64,000 nt of DNA from Pseudomonadota bacterium (GTDB taxonomy: Bacteria; Pseudomonadota; Gammaproteobacteria; Steroidobacterales; Woeseiaceae), in contig JAQCAD010000004.1 in the NCBI GenBank assembly GCA_027621915.1, positions 1 to 64,000 on the forward strand, written 5' to 3'. The notes beneath the pieces were generated by a model, which was not told the DNA's origin, did not search any database, and worked only from the letters and a program-made list of their open reading frames with translations. Shown here one piece after another: positions 24,039 to 32,793 of this stretch (its first letter is position 1; the number at the start of each line of letters is the position of its first letter). The position numbers were made by a program, and so were the translations under genes.

Positions 24039-25760
24039 ATGAACAAGTTCATTCGATCAGCCACGATTGCTTCCGTCATTGCCGTTTTGATCAGCGCCTG
24101 CAGCAAGACGGAAGTCCCTGCCGAATCACCTGGTGCGGACATCGCGTTCACCAATGGCCGGATTTATACGGTGGATGCCGATCGGACCTGGGCAGAGGCC
24201 GTGGCGATCAGTGGTGGACAAATCGTCTATGTCGGTTCCAATGCCGGAATAGATGAGCATGTCGGCTCACACACGAAAGTAGTCGACCTCAAGGGTCGAA
24301 TGATGTTGCCTGCGTTCCAGGACAGCCACATTCACCCGATCGGCGGCGGCATCGAAGCCTCGGCATGCGATCTAAATGGTCTGAACGACCTTGCCGCCTA
24401 TCGCTCTGTTATCGGTGAATATGCTGCCGCCAATCCGGATGTGGAGTGGATAACCGGCGGTGGCTGGGCGATGTCCGTCTTCGGGCCTGGCGGCGCACCG
24501 AGCCGCACGATCATTGATGAACTGGTCCCGGATCGTCCGGTATTCCTGAGTTCACAGGATGGGCATACCGGCTGGGCCAACAGCCGCGCACTCGAGATCG
24601 CCGGAATCAACAAGGACACACCTGACCCCGTCGATGGCAGGATTGATCGTGACCCACAAACGGGCGAGGCCATCGGGAGCCTCCAGGAGGGCGCAATGAG
24701 CCTCGTCGCCCGTCACGTACCGGCAGACAGCCCCGCGACGCGCCAACAAGGACTGATTTATGCCCAGAACATGTTGCACGGCTTCGGTATCACGTCCATA
24801 CAGGATGCGTCTGCCCGCCGCGAATCACTTGAGGCCTACGCAGCGCTCGAAAGATCCGGCCAGCTGAAGTTACGCGTTGTGGCTTCACTCTGGTGGGAGC
24901 GTGATCGGGGCGCGGAACAGGTCGAAGATCTGCTGGCGCTACGTGAAGAATTCAACAAGGGCGGCCTGCTTCGCCCAACTACAGTAAAGATCATGATGGA
25001 CGGTGTCATGGAAAATTACACGGCTGCGATGCTCGAGCCCTACCTGATACCGAGCGGCTCACGCGGAATTCCGATGGTGCAACCCGATGTACTCGACCAG
25101 GTAGTTCCACTGCTCGACAAGCAAGGCTTCCAGGTGCATTTCCATTCCATCGGCGACGCTGCAATTCGTTACGCGCTTGACGCCATAGAAGAGGCGTCGC
25201 TGGAAAATGGCCAGCTCGGGAATCGTCACCATATTTCCCATATCCAGATGTGGGATCCGGCGGACATCCCGCGCTTCCAAGAACTCGGCGTGGTCGCCAA
25301 TTTTCAGCCTGTCTGGGCATACGCGGACGACTATGTCACCGAACTGACCATTCCGTTCATCGGCGAGGAGCGTGCACGCTGGATGTACCCGATCAAGTCC
25401 GTGCAGGATACGGGTGCCGTCATCGCGTTCGGAAGTGACTGGTCCGTATCAACCGCCAATCCGCTGCCGCAGATGGAAACCGCCGTTACACGGAAAGACG
25501 CGACCGACGATTCCGATACGGCCTTTATTCCCGAGGAGCGAATTGATCTTGAAACGGCCATCGTTGCATTTACGATTAACGCGGCATTCGTCAACAAGCA
25601 GGAGGATGAAACGGGTTCAATTGAAATAGGCAAGCTGGCAGACCTGATCGTGCTCGACCAAAACCTCTTCGAGATCGATCCGGATGATATTTCCGAAGCC
25701 AAAGTTCTCCTGACATTATTTGGCGGAGAGGCAGTTTACGGAGACATGTCGACACTGTGA
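24039..25760 (+). CDS. YtcJ-like amidohydrolase lipoprotein
   Basis: A metal-dependent amidohydrolase of the YtcJ type (Amidohydro_3). The start at 24039 gives a lipoprotein signal with lipobox LISAC (Cys near residue 20), so it is probably anchored in the envelope facing the periplasm. Metal-site motifs are QDSHIHPIGGG, FHSIGDAAI, HISHIQMW and FGSDWSVSTANPLPQ. The C-terminus has IEIGKLADLIVLDQNLF. An in-frame extension upstream has no signal character and is discounted. Its stop overlaps the next gene's GTG start (GTGA), implying coupling with the PYROXD2-like oxidoreductase. Substrate unknown. Confidence 0.85.
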   Translation: MNKFIRSATIASVIAVLISACSKTEVPAESPGADIAFTNGRIYTVDADRTWAEAVAISGGQIVYVGSNAGIDEHVGSHTKVVDLKGRMMLPAFQDSHIHPIGGGIEASACDLNGLNDLAAYRSVIGEYAAANPDVEWITGGGWAMSVFGPGGAPSRTIIDELVPDRPVFLSSQDGHTGWANSRALEIAGINKDTPDPVDGRIDRDPQTGEAIGSLQEGAMSLVARHVPADSPATRQQGLIYAQNMLHGFGITSIQDASARRESLEAYAALERSGQLKLRVVASLWWERDRGAEQVEDLLALREEFNKGGLLRPTTVKIMMDGVMENYTAAMLEPYLIPSGSRGIPMVQPDVLDQVVPLLDKQGFQVHFHSIGDAAIRYALDAIEEASLENGQLGNRHHISHIQMWDPADIPRFQELGVVANFQPVWAYADDYVTELTIPFIGEERARWMYPIKSVQDTGAVIAFGSDWSVSTANPLPQMETAVTRKDATDDSDTAFIPEERIDLETAIVAFTINAAFVNKQEDETGSIEIGKLADLIVLDQNLFEIDPDDISEAKVLLTLFGGEAVYGDMSTL

Positions 25761-27355
25761 AATACGATGCCGTTGTCATTGGCGCCGGCCACAACGGGCT
25801 GACCTGCGCAGCCTATCTAGCACAGGCGGGTCGCAAGACACTGGTGCTCGAGCAGCGTGACATCGTTGGTGGTTGTGCGGTTACCGAAGAGATCGATTCA
25901 CAACTCGCACCCGGTTGTCGCGTGTCCACTGCGTCTTACATCGCGAGCATGCTCAGGCCGGAAGTCATTCGTGACCTGAAGCTCGCAAGTTACGGCCTGC
26001 AGATGGTCGCCTGTAGCCCGACTGTGCAAACTGCACTGCCGGATGGTCGCGTTGTGTCGTGGTGGTCGGACAAAGAGCGCATGAAGGCCGGCATGCGTGA
26101 GTTCGCGCCCGATGACATCGTGCGTTTCTTCCAGATTGAAGACGAGTTGCACCGTCTCGCTGCCTATCTGCAACCGTTCTTTCTCGAGTCTCCGCCGGAC
26201 CCGGACAAGCGTGGTATCGCGAAGTTCGTCGAAATGTTTCGGGTTGGCAGACGATTTCGGAAAATTCGCGGACGGGAAACGGCGGCGCTTCTGCAATTCC
26301 TGACTGGCTCACTTGGCGATTTCCTGGATCACAATTTCAAGTCCGAGGCGCTGAAACGACTGGTTCTCTCGAACAGTCTTTACGGCAAACATGGTGGCCC
26401 CTACCAGCCCGGCACGGCGATGGGCTTGTTATTTCATTTGTTAAGTGGCGGAGAAGAAGAGAAGCAGGGTTTCGCCGGACATGTCATCGGCGGCATGGGT
26501 GCAATCACCAAAGCAATGGCGGCGTCGTGTCGAGATGCAGGCGTCGAGATTCGAACCAGTTGTGCAGTCCAGTCTATTAACCAGGCCCACGGCAAAGCCC
26601 AGGGCGTTACCCTGGCAGATGGCTCGGTCGTCGATGCGAAGCTGGTCGTATCGAATGCGGACCCGAAGCGGACCTTCCTGAAATTGTTGTCGGCGGGCGA
26701 TCTCGACGCAGAATTTCGGCGTGAAGTCGAAGGTATCAAGATGGACGGACCCTGCGGCAAGGTGAATCTCGTGCTCTGCGAAGAACCGCGTGTCACCGGG
26801 ATGCCCACATCTCATTCGAAACCGGAGCGAAGCCTGTTTACGCTGGCGCCGTCGCTGCAGGAAGCAGAGGACATTTATAACCAGGCAGCCCGCGGAGACA
26901 TACCGGACGAACTATGGGTCGACTGTGTGCTTGCATCAAATGTCGATCCCGGACTGGCCACCGAGGGTAAACACGTCCTCACCTGCTTCGTACAATACCT
27001 GCCGTACAAACCAAAGAACTCGAGCTGGGAATTCGAGCGGGAAAAACTTGGCGACAAAGTAGTTGAGACGATCGGAAGATACGCACCCAACATGCCCTCC
27101 TCCGTCGTCGCCCGAAAGGTATACACGCCATATGATCTTGAAAAGACATTTGGCATAACGGAAGGCAACATCTTTCACGGCGATATTAATATGGGCCAAT
27201 TGTTTTTCATGCGCCCGCTTCCCGGCTGGTCACAATACCGAACTCCCATTGATGGACTTTATCTTTGCGGCGCGGGCACCCATCCCGGCGGCGGCGTAAC
27301 CGGTGCGCCGGGATACAATGCCGCGAAGCAGATTCTGCGCGACAAAACTCGATGA
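25757..27355 (+). CDS. Phytoene-desaturase/PYROXD2-like FAD oxidoreductase
   Basis: A 532-residue flavoprotein of the phytoene desaturase/PYROXD2 group. The FAD-binding N-terminus is KYDAVVIGAGHNGLTCAAYLAQAGRKTLVLEQRD. A second flavin block lies at the C-terminus (PIDGLYLCGAGTHPGGGVTGAPGYNAAKQIL). The middle has the family's GGMGAITKAMAASCRDAGVEIRTSCAV. It starts at GTG, overlapping the previous stop by 4 bp. There are no crt-type carotenoid genes around it, so it is more likely a PYROXD2-type enzyme of unknown substrate than a carotenoid desaturase. Confidence 0.85.
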   Translation: MKYDAVVIGAGHNGLTCAAYLAQAGRKTLVLEQRDIVGGCAVTEEIDSQLAPGCRVSTASYIASMLRPEVIRDLKLASYGLQMVACSPTVQTALPDGRVVSWWSDKERMKAGMREFAPDDIVRFFQIEDELHRLAAYLQPFFLESPPDPDKRGIAKFVEMFRVGRRFRKIRGRETAALLQFLTGSLGDFLDHNFKSEALKRLVLSNSLYGKHGGPYQPGTAMGLLFHLLSGGEEEKQGFAGHVIGGMGAITKAMAASCRDAGVEIRTSCAVQSINQAHGKAQGVTLADGSVVDAKLVVSNADPKRTFLKLLSAGDLDAEFRREVEGIKMDGPCGKVNLVLCEEPRVTGMPTSHSKPERSLFTLAPSLQEAEDIYNQAARGDIPDELWVDCVLASNVDPGLATEGKHVLTCFVQYLPYKPKNSSWEFEREKLGDKVVETIGRYAPNMPSSVVARKVYTPYDLEKTFGITEGNIFHGDINMGQLFFMRPLPGWSQYRTPIDGLYLCGAGTHPGGGVTGAPGYNAAKQILRDKTR

Positions 27356-27386
27356 CGACCCATTCGTCATTTAGCTGATACACAGG

Positions 27387-28769
27387 ATGCACATCAGCAC
27401 AGCAAAACCTACCTGGAAGCAGGAAACCCAAACGATACTCGGACTCAGCCTGCCGCTGACTGCGGCTTTCGTCGCAGAAATGGGCATGGTGATTACCGAC
27501 ATGATCATCGTCGGACGACTCGGCAGTAAAGAACTGGCCGCCGTTGGCCTGGCGGGTGACTGGTTCTGGGTCCTGCTCCTGATTGGCATGGGCGTCATCT
27601 CGATTGTCGGTGTTATCGCGGCGCAGAACCTGGGGGCAGGCAATCGCCAGGGCGTAATTGAAGCCGGAGAACAGGGAATTATCGCCGCCACCATCACGAG
27701 TATTCCGGTCACGCTCTGCGTCTGGTATCTCGGCCCGGTTCTCGGCATGACCAAACTGGATCCTGAAGTCATTCAGTTGATTACGGACTACTCCCGGGTG
27801 TTGGCCTTCGCCGTCATGCCCGCACTGTGGTTTGTCGTTCTGCGTAACTACATCACCGCACTTTCGCGATCGGCCGCGATAGGCTGGATCACCGTCGCGG
27901 CGCTGGGTCTCAATATCACGCTCAATTACACGTTGGTCTATGGCAAGTTCGGGTTTCCGGCCATGGGCGTCGTCGGCGCGGGCATCGGTACGACGTTGGT
28001 TAACTGGGGGATGACCGGCGCGCTCATTGTCCACGTTATTTATTCAAATAAATTCAAGACGTATCGTCCACGAATTGTTCCACGCGTGTTCAACGGCCAA
28101 TTGCTACGCGAGATTTTCAGACTTGGGCTACCGATTTCGGTAACTCAGTTGCTAAGTGGCGGGATGTTTACAATGGCTGCGGTCGCCGTCGGAATTCTCG
28201 GTGCGACGACGCTGGCCGCTCAACAAATCATTTATAGCGTAATCTACCTGGCGCTGAGCACCGCCGCGGCGCTCGGAGAATCAGTCAGGGTGCGGGTCGC
28301 TTACGGTATCGGGCGACGCTCAGTAGATTCCTCAAGCCAGTCTGCAAATATTTCTTTCGTCCTTGCGGGAGCGACGACATTCCTCGCCGCATTGGTACTG
28401 TGGATCATGCCTGGCACATTGGTCGGAATATTCCTCGACATATCAAACCCAGACAATGCAGCAGTCCTGCAAATTTCGATCGGGCTGTCAGTTTACGCCG
28501 GCATGTTCATCCTGCTCGACGGCGTACTGATCGTCATCGCCAATGCCATTCGAGGTCTGCGAGATACCAAATCGCCGCTGTGGATTTCGATGGCCGGGTA
28601 CTGGGTCGTTGGGCTGGGTACCGGTGCCTGGTTGTGCTTTCACGAGGGTTATGGTGCTGATGGTTTATGGTGGGGCCTGGTTGCAGGTGTTCTGTTTGCC
28701 AATATACTGATGTATTGGCGATTCATCAGGCGTCTGAAGGATGCCCGGCACGCCCTCTCGGCTGCCTGA
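27387..28769 (+). CDS. MATE family efflux transporter
   Basis: A 460-residue inner-membrane protein with about 12 predicted transmembrane segments, the size of MATE exporters, which export cationic or amphipathic compounds using Na+ or H+. The first helix LSLPLTAAFVAEMGMVITDMIIVGRLGSKELAAVGL is typical, and the mid-protein LGLPISVTQLLSGGMFTMAAVAVG block starts the second half. It lies 31 bp after the flavoprotein gene and 19 bp before the D-aminoacylase gene, so a shared transcript is likely. The exported compound is not known. Confidence 0.85.
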   Translation: MHISTAKPTWKQETQTILGLSLPLTAAFVAEMGMVITDMIIVGRLGSKELAAVGLAGDWFWVLLLIGMGVISIVGVIAAQNLGAGNRQGVIEAGEQGIIAATITSIPVTLCVWYLGPVLGMTKLDPEVIQLITDYSRVLAFAVMPALWFVVLRNYITALSRSAAIGWITVAALGLNITLNYTLVYGKFGFPAMGVVGAGIGTTLVNWGMTGALIVHVIYSNKFKTYRPRIVPRVFNGQLLREIFRLGLPISVTQLLSGGMFTMAAVAVGILGATTLAAQQIIYSVIYLALSTAAALGESVRVRVAYGIGRRSVDSSSQSANISFVLAGATTFLAALVLWIMPGTLVGIFLDISNPDNAAVLQISIGLSVYAGMFILLDGVLIVIANAIRGLRDTKSPLWISMAGYWVVGLGTGAWLCFHEGYGADGLWWGLVAGVLFANILMYWRFIRRLKDARHALSAA

Positions 28770-28788
28770 GAACGAGGAAAGGAATGCT

Positions 28789-30345
28789 ATGAAGAAATTT
28801 GCGATTGCGATATCTGTCGTCTTGAGTGCCTGTGGTGGCGGGGAAGTGCCGGCTCGCTTCGATGTGCTCATTACTAACGGCAAGGTATATGACGGACACC
28901 TGCGTCCGCCTCGTGAAACGAATATCGGGATCATCGAGGATCGAATCGTTTCCATGGACGCTTCTGCAAATGCCGAGGCAGGTATTGTTATAGATGCTTC
29001 CGGCCTTGTCGTTGTACCCGGCTTCATTGATCCGCATACGCACGCGGGAAGCGATTTGTTGAAAGTGCCGGAAAACACCAACATCAACTACCTGACCCAG
29101 GGCGTCACCACCGTCTTTATTGGCAATGACGGCAATGGCATTCCTGCCAGGGAGGAAGCTGTCGAACTGATGACGAACCAGGGAATCGGCACGAATGTCG
29201 GTTTTTTTGCGGGTCACGGCACGATTCGCGAAGCGGTGATGGGTCTTGAAAACCGCGCGCCGTCAGATGATGAACTTGAATCGATGCAGAGCCTCGTTGC
29301 GGACGAGATGCGGGCGGGCGCACTGGGTTTGTCGACCGGACTCTTCTATACGCCCGGCAGTTTCGCTGACACGACGGAAGTCGTTGAACTGGCGAAGACC
29401 GCTGCCGGGTACGGTGGTGTCTATGACTCGCATATGCGGGATGAAAGCTCGTACAACATAGGCGTGCAGGGTTCGATCAGGGAGCTCATCGAAATCGGCG
29501 AAAAAGCGAAAATCCCCGTTCATGCGGCGCACTTGAAAGCGCTCGGCCGCGATGTCTGGGGCCAAAGCGGTGACATCATCGCCCTGGTCGAAGCTGCCCG
29601 CGAGCGCGGCGTCGAAGTCACCGCCGATCAGTATCCCTGGCAAGCCTCGGGCACCAGCCTGGGCAGCTCCCTGATTCCGGGCTGGGTCAGGGCCGACTCC
29701 AGGGAGGCCATGTTCGCCCGACTGGATAACCCGGACCTCAGGGATCAGATCCACGCAGAAATGGCGGACAATCTCCTGCGGCGGGGCGGTGAGGATTCGT
29801 TGCTCGTGACGGGTGAGAGCGAATGGCGAACCATGACCCTTGGCGATATCGCAGAACAGATGAGTGTCGATGCAGTCAGCGCCGCCATCGAGGTTGTGCG
29901 CGGCGGCGATCCGGGCGTCGCGTCATTCAATATGAATCCGTCGGACATCAACGCGCTTGGCATTCAGGACTGGGTGATGACCGGTTCGGACGGATCCGAC
30001 GGGCATCCGAGGAAGTACGCCACGTATCCGAAGGGCTTGCGTGATTTCGTGATCAACGAGTCGCTGATGTCGATGGAAAAATTCGTGCACCGCAGCTCCG
30101 GGCTGGTCGCTGATTCATTTTCTCTTTGCGACAGGGGTTACCTGGAAGTCGGGCGCATAGCTGATATTGCCGTTATCGACACTGAGTCATATTTGCCATT
30201 AGCTGACTTCGAGAATCCGACCCGACTGTCCACCGGTGTGATTCATTTGCTCGTCAATGGCGTATCCGTTATCCAGGATAGTGCGCCGAAGAATGTGCTG
30301 GCTGGTTCAGTGATCGACCTGCAGCACCTGGACTGCCCGCGCTAA
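28789..30345 (+). CDS. N-acyl-D-amino-acid deacylase-like lipoprotein
   Basis: A 518-residue amidohydrolase of the D-aminoacylase type (N-acyl-D-amino-acid hydrolase). The start at 28789, preceded by GAGGAAAGGA, gives a lipoprotein signal with lipobox LSAC. Metal-site motifs: DPHTHAGSD, VHAAHLKALG, and MTGSDGSDGHPRKY with the catalytic Asp. Family block ALGLSTGLFYTPG is also present. An in-frame extension over the MATE gene's end was rejected. With the Tat-exported racemase at 9266 this gives the window two proteins linked to D-amino acids, though they are far apart. The location is probably the outer or inner membrane, facing the periplasm. Confidence 0.85.
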   Translation: MKKFAIAISVVLSACGGGEVPARFDVLITNGKVYDGHLRPPRETNIGIIEDRIVSMDASANAEAGIVIDASGLVVVPGFIDPHTHAGSDLLKVPENTNINYLTQGVTTVFIGNDGNGIPAREEAVELMTNQGIGTNVGFFAGHGTIREAVMGLENRAPSDDELESMQSLVADEMRAGALGLSTGLFYTPGSFADTTEVVELAKTAAGYGGVYDSHMRDESSYNIGVQGSIRELIEIGEKAKIPVHAAHLKALGRDVWGQSGDIIALVEAARERGVEVTADQYPWQASGTSLGSSLIPGWVRADSREAMFARLDNPDLRDQIHAEMADNLLRRGGEDSLLVTGESEWRTMTLGDIAEQMSVDAVSAAIEVVRGGDPGVASFNMNPSDINALGIQDWVMTGSDGSDGHPRKYATYPKGLRDFVINESLMSMEKFVHRSSGLVADSFSLCDRGYLEVGRIADIAVIDTESYLPLADFENPTRLSTGVIHLLVNGVSVIQDSAPKNVLAGSVIDLQHLDCPR

Positions 30346-30420
30346 ACAGCCCTGGTTGCGACCAATTCAGCGATTACCGCATCCCACTGGAACACAAACA
30401 AAACAATGGGGTGTTTATCA

Positions 30421-30987
30421 ATGAATACGCTGAAGTTGGCCGCCCTGGCCGTATTGATAACTTTCGGTGCCGTTTCGGCACGGGAAGTTGAAAAGAAGAT
30501 GGCCATCAAAGTGGTCGTCGCTGGCGATGAAGCGGGCGATGCGACTGAAATAGACTGGGTCAGTAATGACATGGATTTCGATCTGCAGGACCTGGCGGTT
30601 GGTGAGACCCGCACAATCGATAGCGAATCTGGCCAATCCGTCACGGTAACCCGGGTCGATGACGGTTTCAGCTTCGACGTCGACGGTGAAACCGTCGTCC
30701 TGCCGGATATGGGCGGACACGGAGCGCACATGGCGTTCATCGGCGAACCGGGAGCACCTCTCGAGCCCATGGAGGTCGATGTTGAGGTGATGAGTGGCGG
30801 TCATGTCATGCAGGCGCACCATCCGGAAGGCGTTACCATCGTATCCGGCAAACCGCTCGATGACTCTGTCAAGGAAAGCATCCGGTCGGTGCTGATATCC
30901 GCCGGTAACAATGAAGAAGTGACGTTCATTGACGGCAGCGAGGCCGGTAAACGCGTGATGGTAAAGAAGATCAAGATTTCCGAGTAA
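30421..30987 (+). CDS. Secreted acidic protein of unknown function
   Basis: A 188-residue protein with a Sec signal (MNTLKLAALAVLITFGAVSA) and a mature part rich in Asp and Glu: EIDWVSNDMDFDLQDLAVGETRTIDSESG and GFSFDVDGETVVLPDMGGHGAHM. A later His-containing stretch reads GGHVMQAHHPEGV. No domain was recognised. It lies 75 bp after the D-aminoacylase gene and is followed by a small lipoprotein gene. The acidic and His-rich character would fit metal or polycation binding, but this is only a guess. Confidence 0.6.
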   Translation: MNTLKLAALAVLITFGAVSAREVEKKMAIKVVVAGDEAGDATEIDWVSNDMDFDLQDLAVGETRTIDSESGQSVTVTRVDDGFSFDVDGETVVLPDMGGHGAHMAFIGEPGAPLEPMEVDVEVMSGGHVMQAHHPEGVTIVSGKPLDDSVKESIRSVLISAGNNEEVTFIDGSEAGKRVMVKKIKISE

Positions 30988-31035
30988 ATGCCTGCCTTTT
31001 TTGAATCTTTTTCGGAACTTGGCTTCTATATAAGC

Positions 31036-31275
31036 ATGCTCCTGAATACTCGAAAAACCGGGATGGCTCTCGCGATTGCGGCGGTCCTGCTGATGTCGGG
31101 TTGCGCCTCCTCAGAATCCGGCATACGGGAAGCGGATGCGTCCGGATCTCAATGCCCGGCGCACCTCGTTCTGGCATGCGCCGATTACCCGGGCGGAAAG
31201 ACGCACTGCTTCTGCAGTTCCAGGGAAGACGTCAGGGCATTTACAGAATTAGGCAGGGAATGGCATCGGTATTAG
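31036..31275 (+). CDS. Small cysteine-rich lipoprotein
   Basis: About 80 residues. The signal MLLNTRKTGMALAIAAVLLMSGC ends in a lipobox (LMSGC). The mature part has four further Cys: SQCPAHLVLACADYPGGKTHCFCSSRED. The pattern C-x8-C-x9-C-x-C suggests disulphides or a metal site. The frame continues upstream to 30988 but the signal peptide fixes the likely start at 31036; a weaker alternative is 31063. No database family was recognised. It is followed by a 123-bp gap before the transporter. Confidence 0.55.
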   Translation: MLLNTRKTGMALAIAAVLLMSGCASSESGIREADASGSQCPAHLVLACADYPGGKTHCFCSSREDVRAFTELGREWHRY

Positions 31276-31398
31276 TCCCGGGTGAAACACGCGCTTAACT
31301 CCGTCCCGCGGGCATAATACACTTGCCCGGGACAATCTCTGGGACTGCATCCCATACGCACTCGACTTAAGTTCCTTGCTTGAGCGCCGGAGCAACTG

Positions 31399-32793
31399 AT
31401 GGCAATAGCTAGCGAAACCACAAATTCCTGGTCGAGCCGCCCCGCATTTTTGTTGGCCGCGATAGGTGGCGCAGTCGGCCTGGGAAATCTCTGGCGCTTT
31501 CCGTATGTCGCCGGGGAATATGGCGGCGGTGGATTCGTCATCATCTACCTTGGCTTCGTGTTCCTGCTGGGCGCGCCGCTGATGGCGGGCGAAATGATGC
31601 TTGGGCGACGAGGGCATCGCAGTCCCGTCAATGCGATTGCTGCGCTGGTGCGCGCGGAAAATGCAAGCCTCTTCTGGCGCTCGATCGGGTGGATGAGTCT
31701 CCTCGTTCCATTCATTGGTCTCAGCTACTACGCGGTGGTCGCCGCCTGGGCAATCGACTACCTGGGCCTTGCCGCTACAAACGGGTTCAGCGGTTTTGAT
31801 GCTGCTACATCGCAAAACACTTTCGGCGCACGCATCGATGCGCCGGCATACCAGGCGACGCTGCATGGATTGTTCGTTGCAATGACCGTGTGGGTTGTCG
31901 CGCGCGGGGTCAACAAGGGCATTGAGCAGGCATCCAAGATCCTCATGCCAGCGCTGTTCGGCGTAATCATTGTGATCGTTATCTACGGCATGGTCAGTGG
32001 CGATTTCGGTGCAGCGGCGAGATTTCTGTTTAGCACCGATTTCAGCGCCATCACGGGGGAATCATTCCTCGTTGCACTTGGCCAGGCACTTTTCTCATTA
32101 GGTATCGGTGTCGGGCTCATGATCACTTATGCTTCCTACATGCCGCGTGAGTACTCGCTCCGGGAATCAGCTACCGTTGTCTGTGTCGGCGACACTTTGG
32201 CGGCCTTACTGGCCGGGTTCGCGATTTTCCCTATCGTTTTCGCCAGCGGCCTGGATCCTGCCGAGGGTCCCGGCCTGATATTCGTCACGTTGCCGATTGC
32301 CTTCGGCAATATGGCCGGCGGACAGATTATCGGCACACTCTTCTTCATTCTTCTTCTGTTCGCTGCATATACGTCAGCACTCGGCATGCTCGAGCCACTC
32401 GTCGCCTGGCTGGAAGAGAGTTATCCGGGCAAGCGCAAGCAAATGGCAGTGATCGCCGGCATGGCGGTTTGGATTCTGGGACTTGGCTCGGTATTCTCAT
32501 TCAGCTTTATGGCTGACATTAAGCCACTGGCCTTTCTCGGTATCGAAAAGAATTTCTTTGGCATTGCCGACTTCACCGTCGCCAACGTACTGGCGCCCGT
32601 CAACGCACTGCTGATCGCCCTGTTCGCAGGTTGGGTAGTACGTAAAGCGGTCATCGACGAGGAATTTGGTGCGGATACTGCACTGTGGAAATCCTACTGG
32701 CGTATCGCGAATCGTTTTTTCGTGCCGGCCGCGTTGATTATCGTGTTGATTGACCTGATCGTTGGCTGGGAACAAATACTCGAAGCATTTTGA
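31399..32793 (+). CDS. Sodium-dependent transporter, NSS/SNF family
   Basis: A 464-residue inner-membrane Na+ symporter of the neurotransmitter:sodium symporter family (bacterial LeuT/TnaT/MhsT type), which takes up amino acids or amines. The first helix WSSRPAFLLAAIGGAVGLGNLWRFPYVAGEYGGGGF is diagnostic and carries the Na+/substrate-binding region. About 11-12 membrane segments follow. Its last 56 bp overlap the 3' end of the convergent VOC-cupin gene. With SelA-like and D-amino-acid enzymes nearby, an amino acid is the probable substrate, though not proven by sequence. Confidence 0.9.
   Translation: MAIASETTNSWSSRPAFLLAAIGGAVGLGNLWRFPYVAGEYGGGGFVIIYLGFVFLLGAPLMAGEMMLGRRGHRSPVNAIAALVRAENASLFWRSIGWMSLLVPFIGLSYYAVVAAWAIDYLGLAATNGFSGFDAATSQNTFGARIDAPAYQATLHGLFVAMTVWVVARGVNKGIEQASKILMPALFGVIIVIVIYGMVSGDFGAAARFLFSTDFSAITGESFLVALGQALFSLGIGVGLMITYASYMPREYSLRESATVVCVGDTLAALLAGFAIFPIVFASGLDPAEGPGLIFVTLPIAFGNMAGGQIIGTLFFILLLFAAYTSALGMLEPLVAWLEESYPGKRKQMAVIAGMAVWILGLGSVFSFSFMADIKPLAFLGIEKNFFGIADFTVANVLAPVNALLIALFAGWVVRKAVIDEEFGADTALWKSYWRIANRFFVPAALIIVLIDLIVGWEQILEAF

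Noticed and set aside
25757-27355. Carotenoid pathway desaturase
   Set aside because: Family-level similarity only; no crt genes next to it, and the PYROXD2-type is equally or more likely.
27207-28034. 275-codon frame antisense to the MATE gene
   Set aside because: It is Asp/Arg/Gln-rich with no fold signature and lies opposite a membrane-protein gene, the usual source of such shadows.
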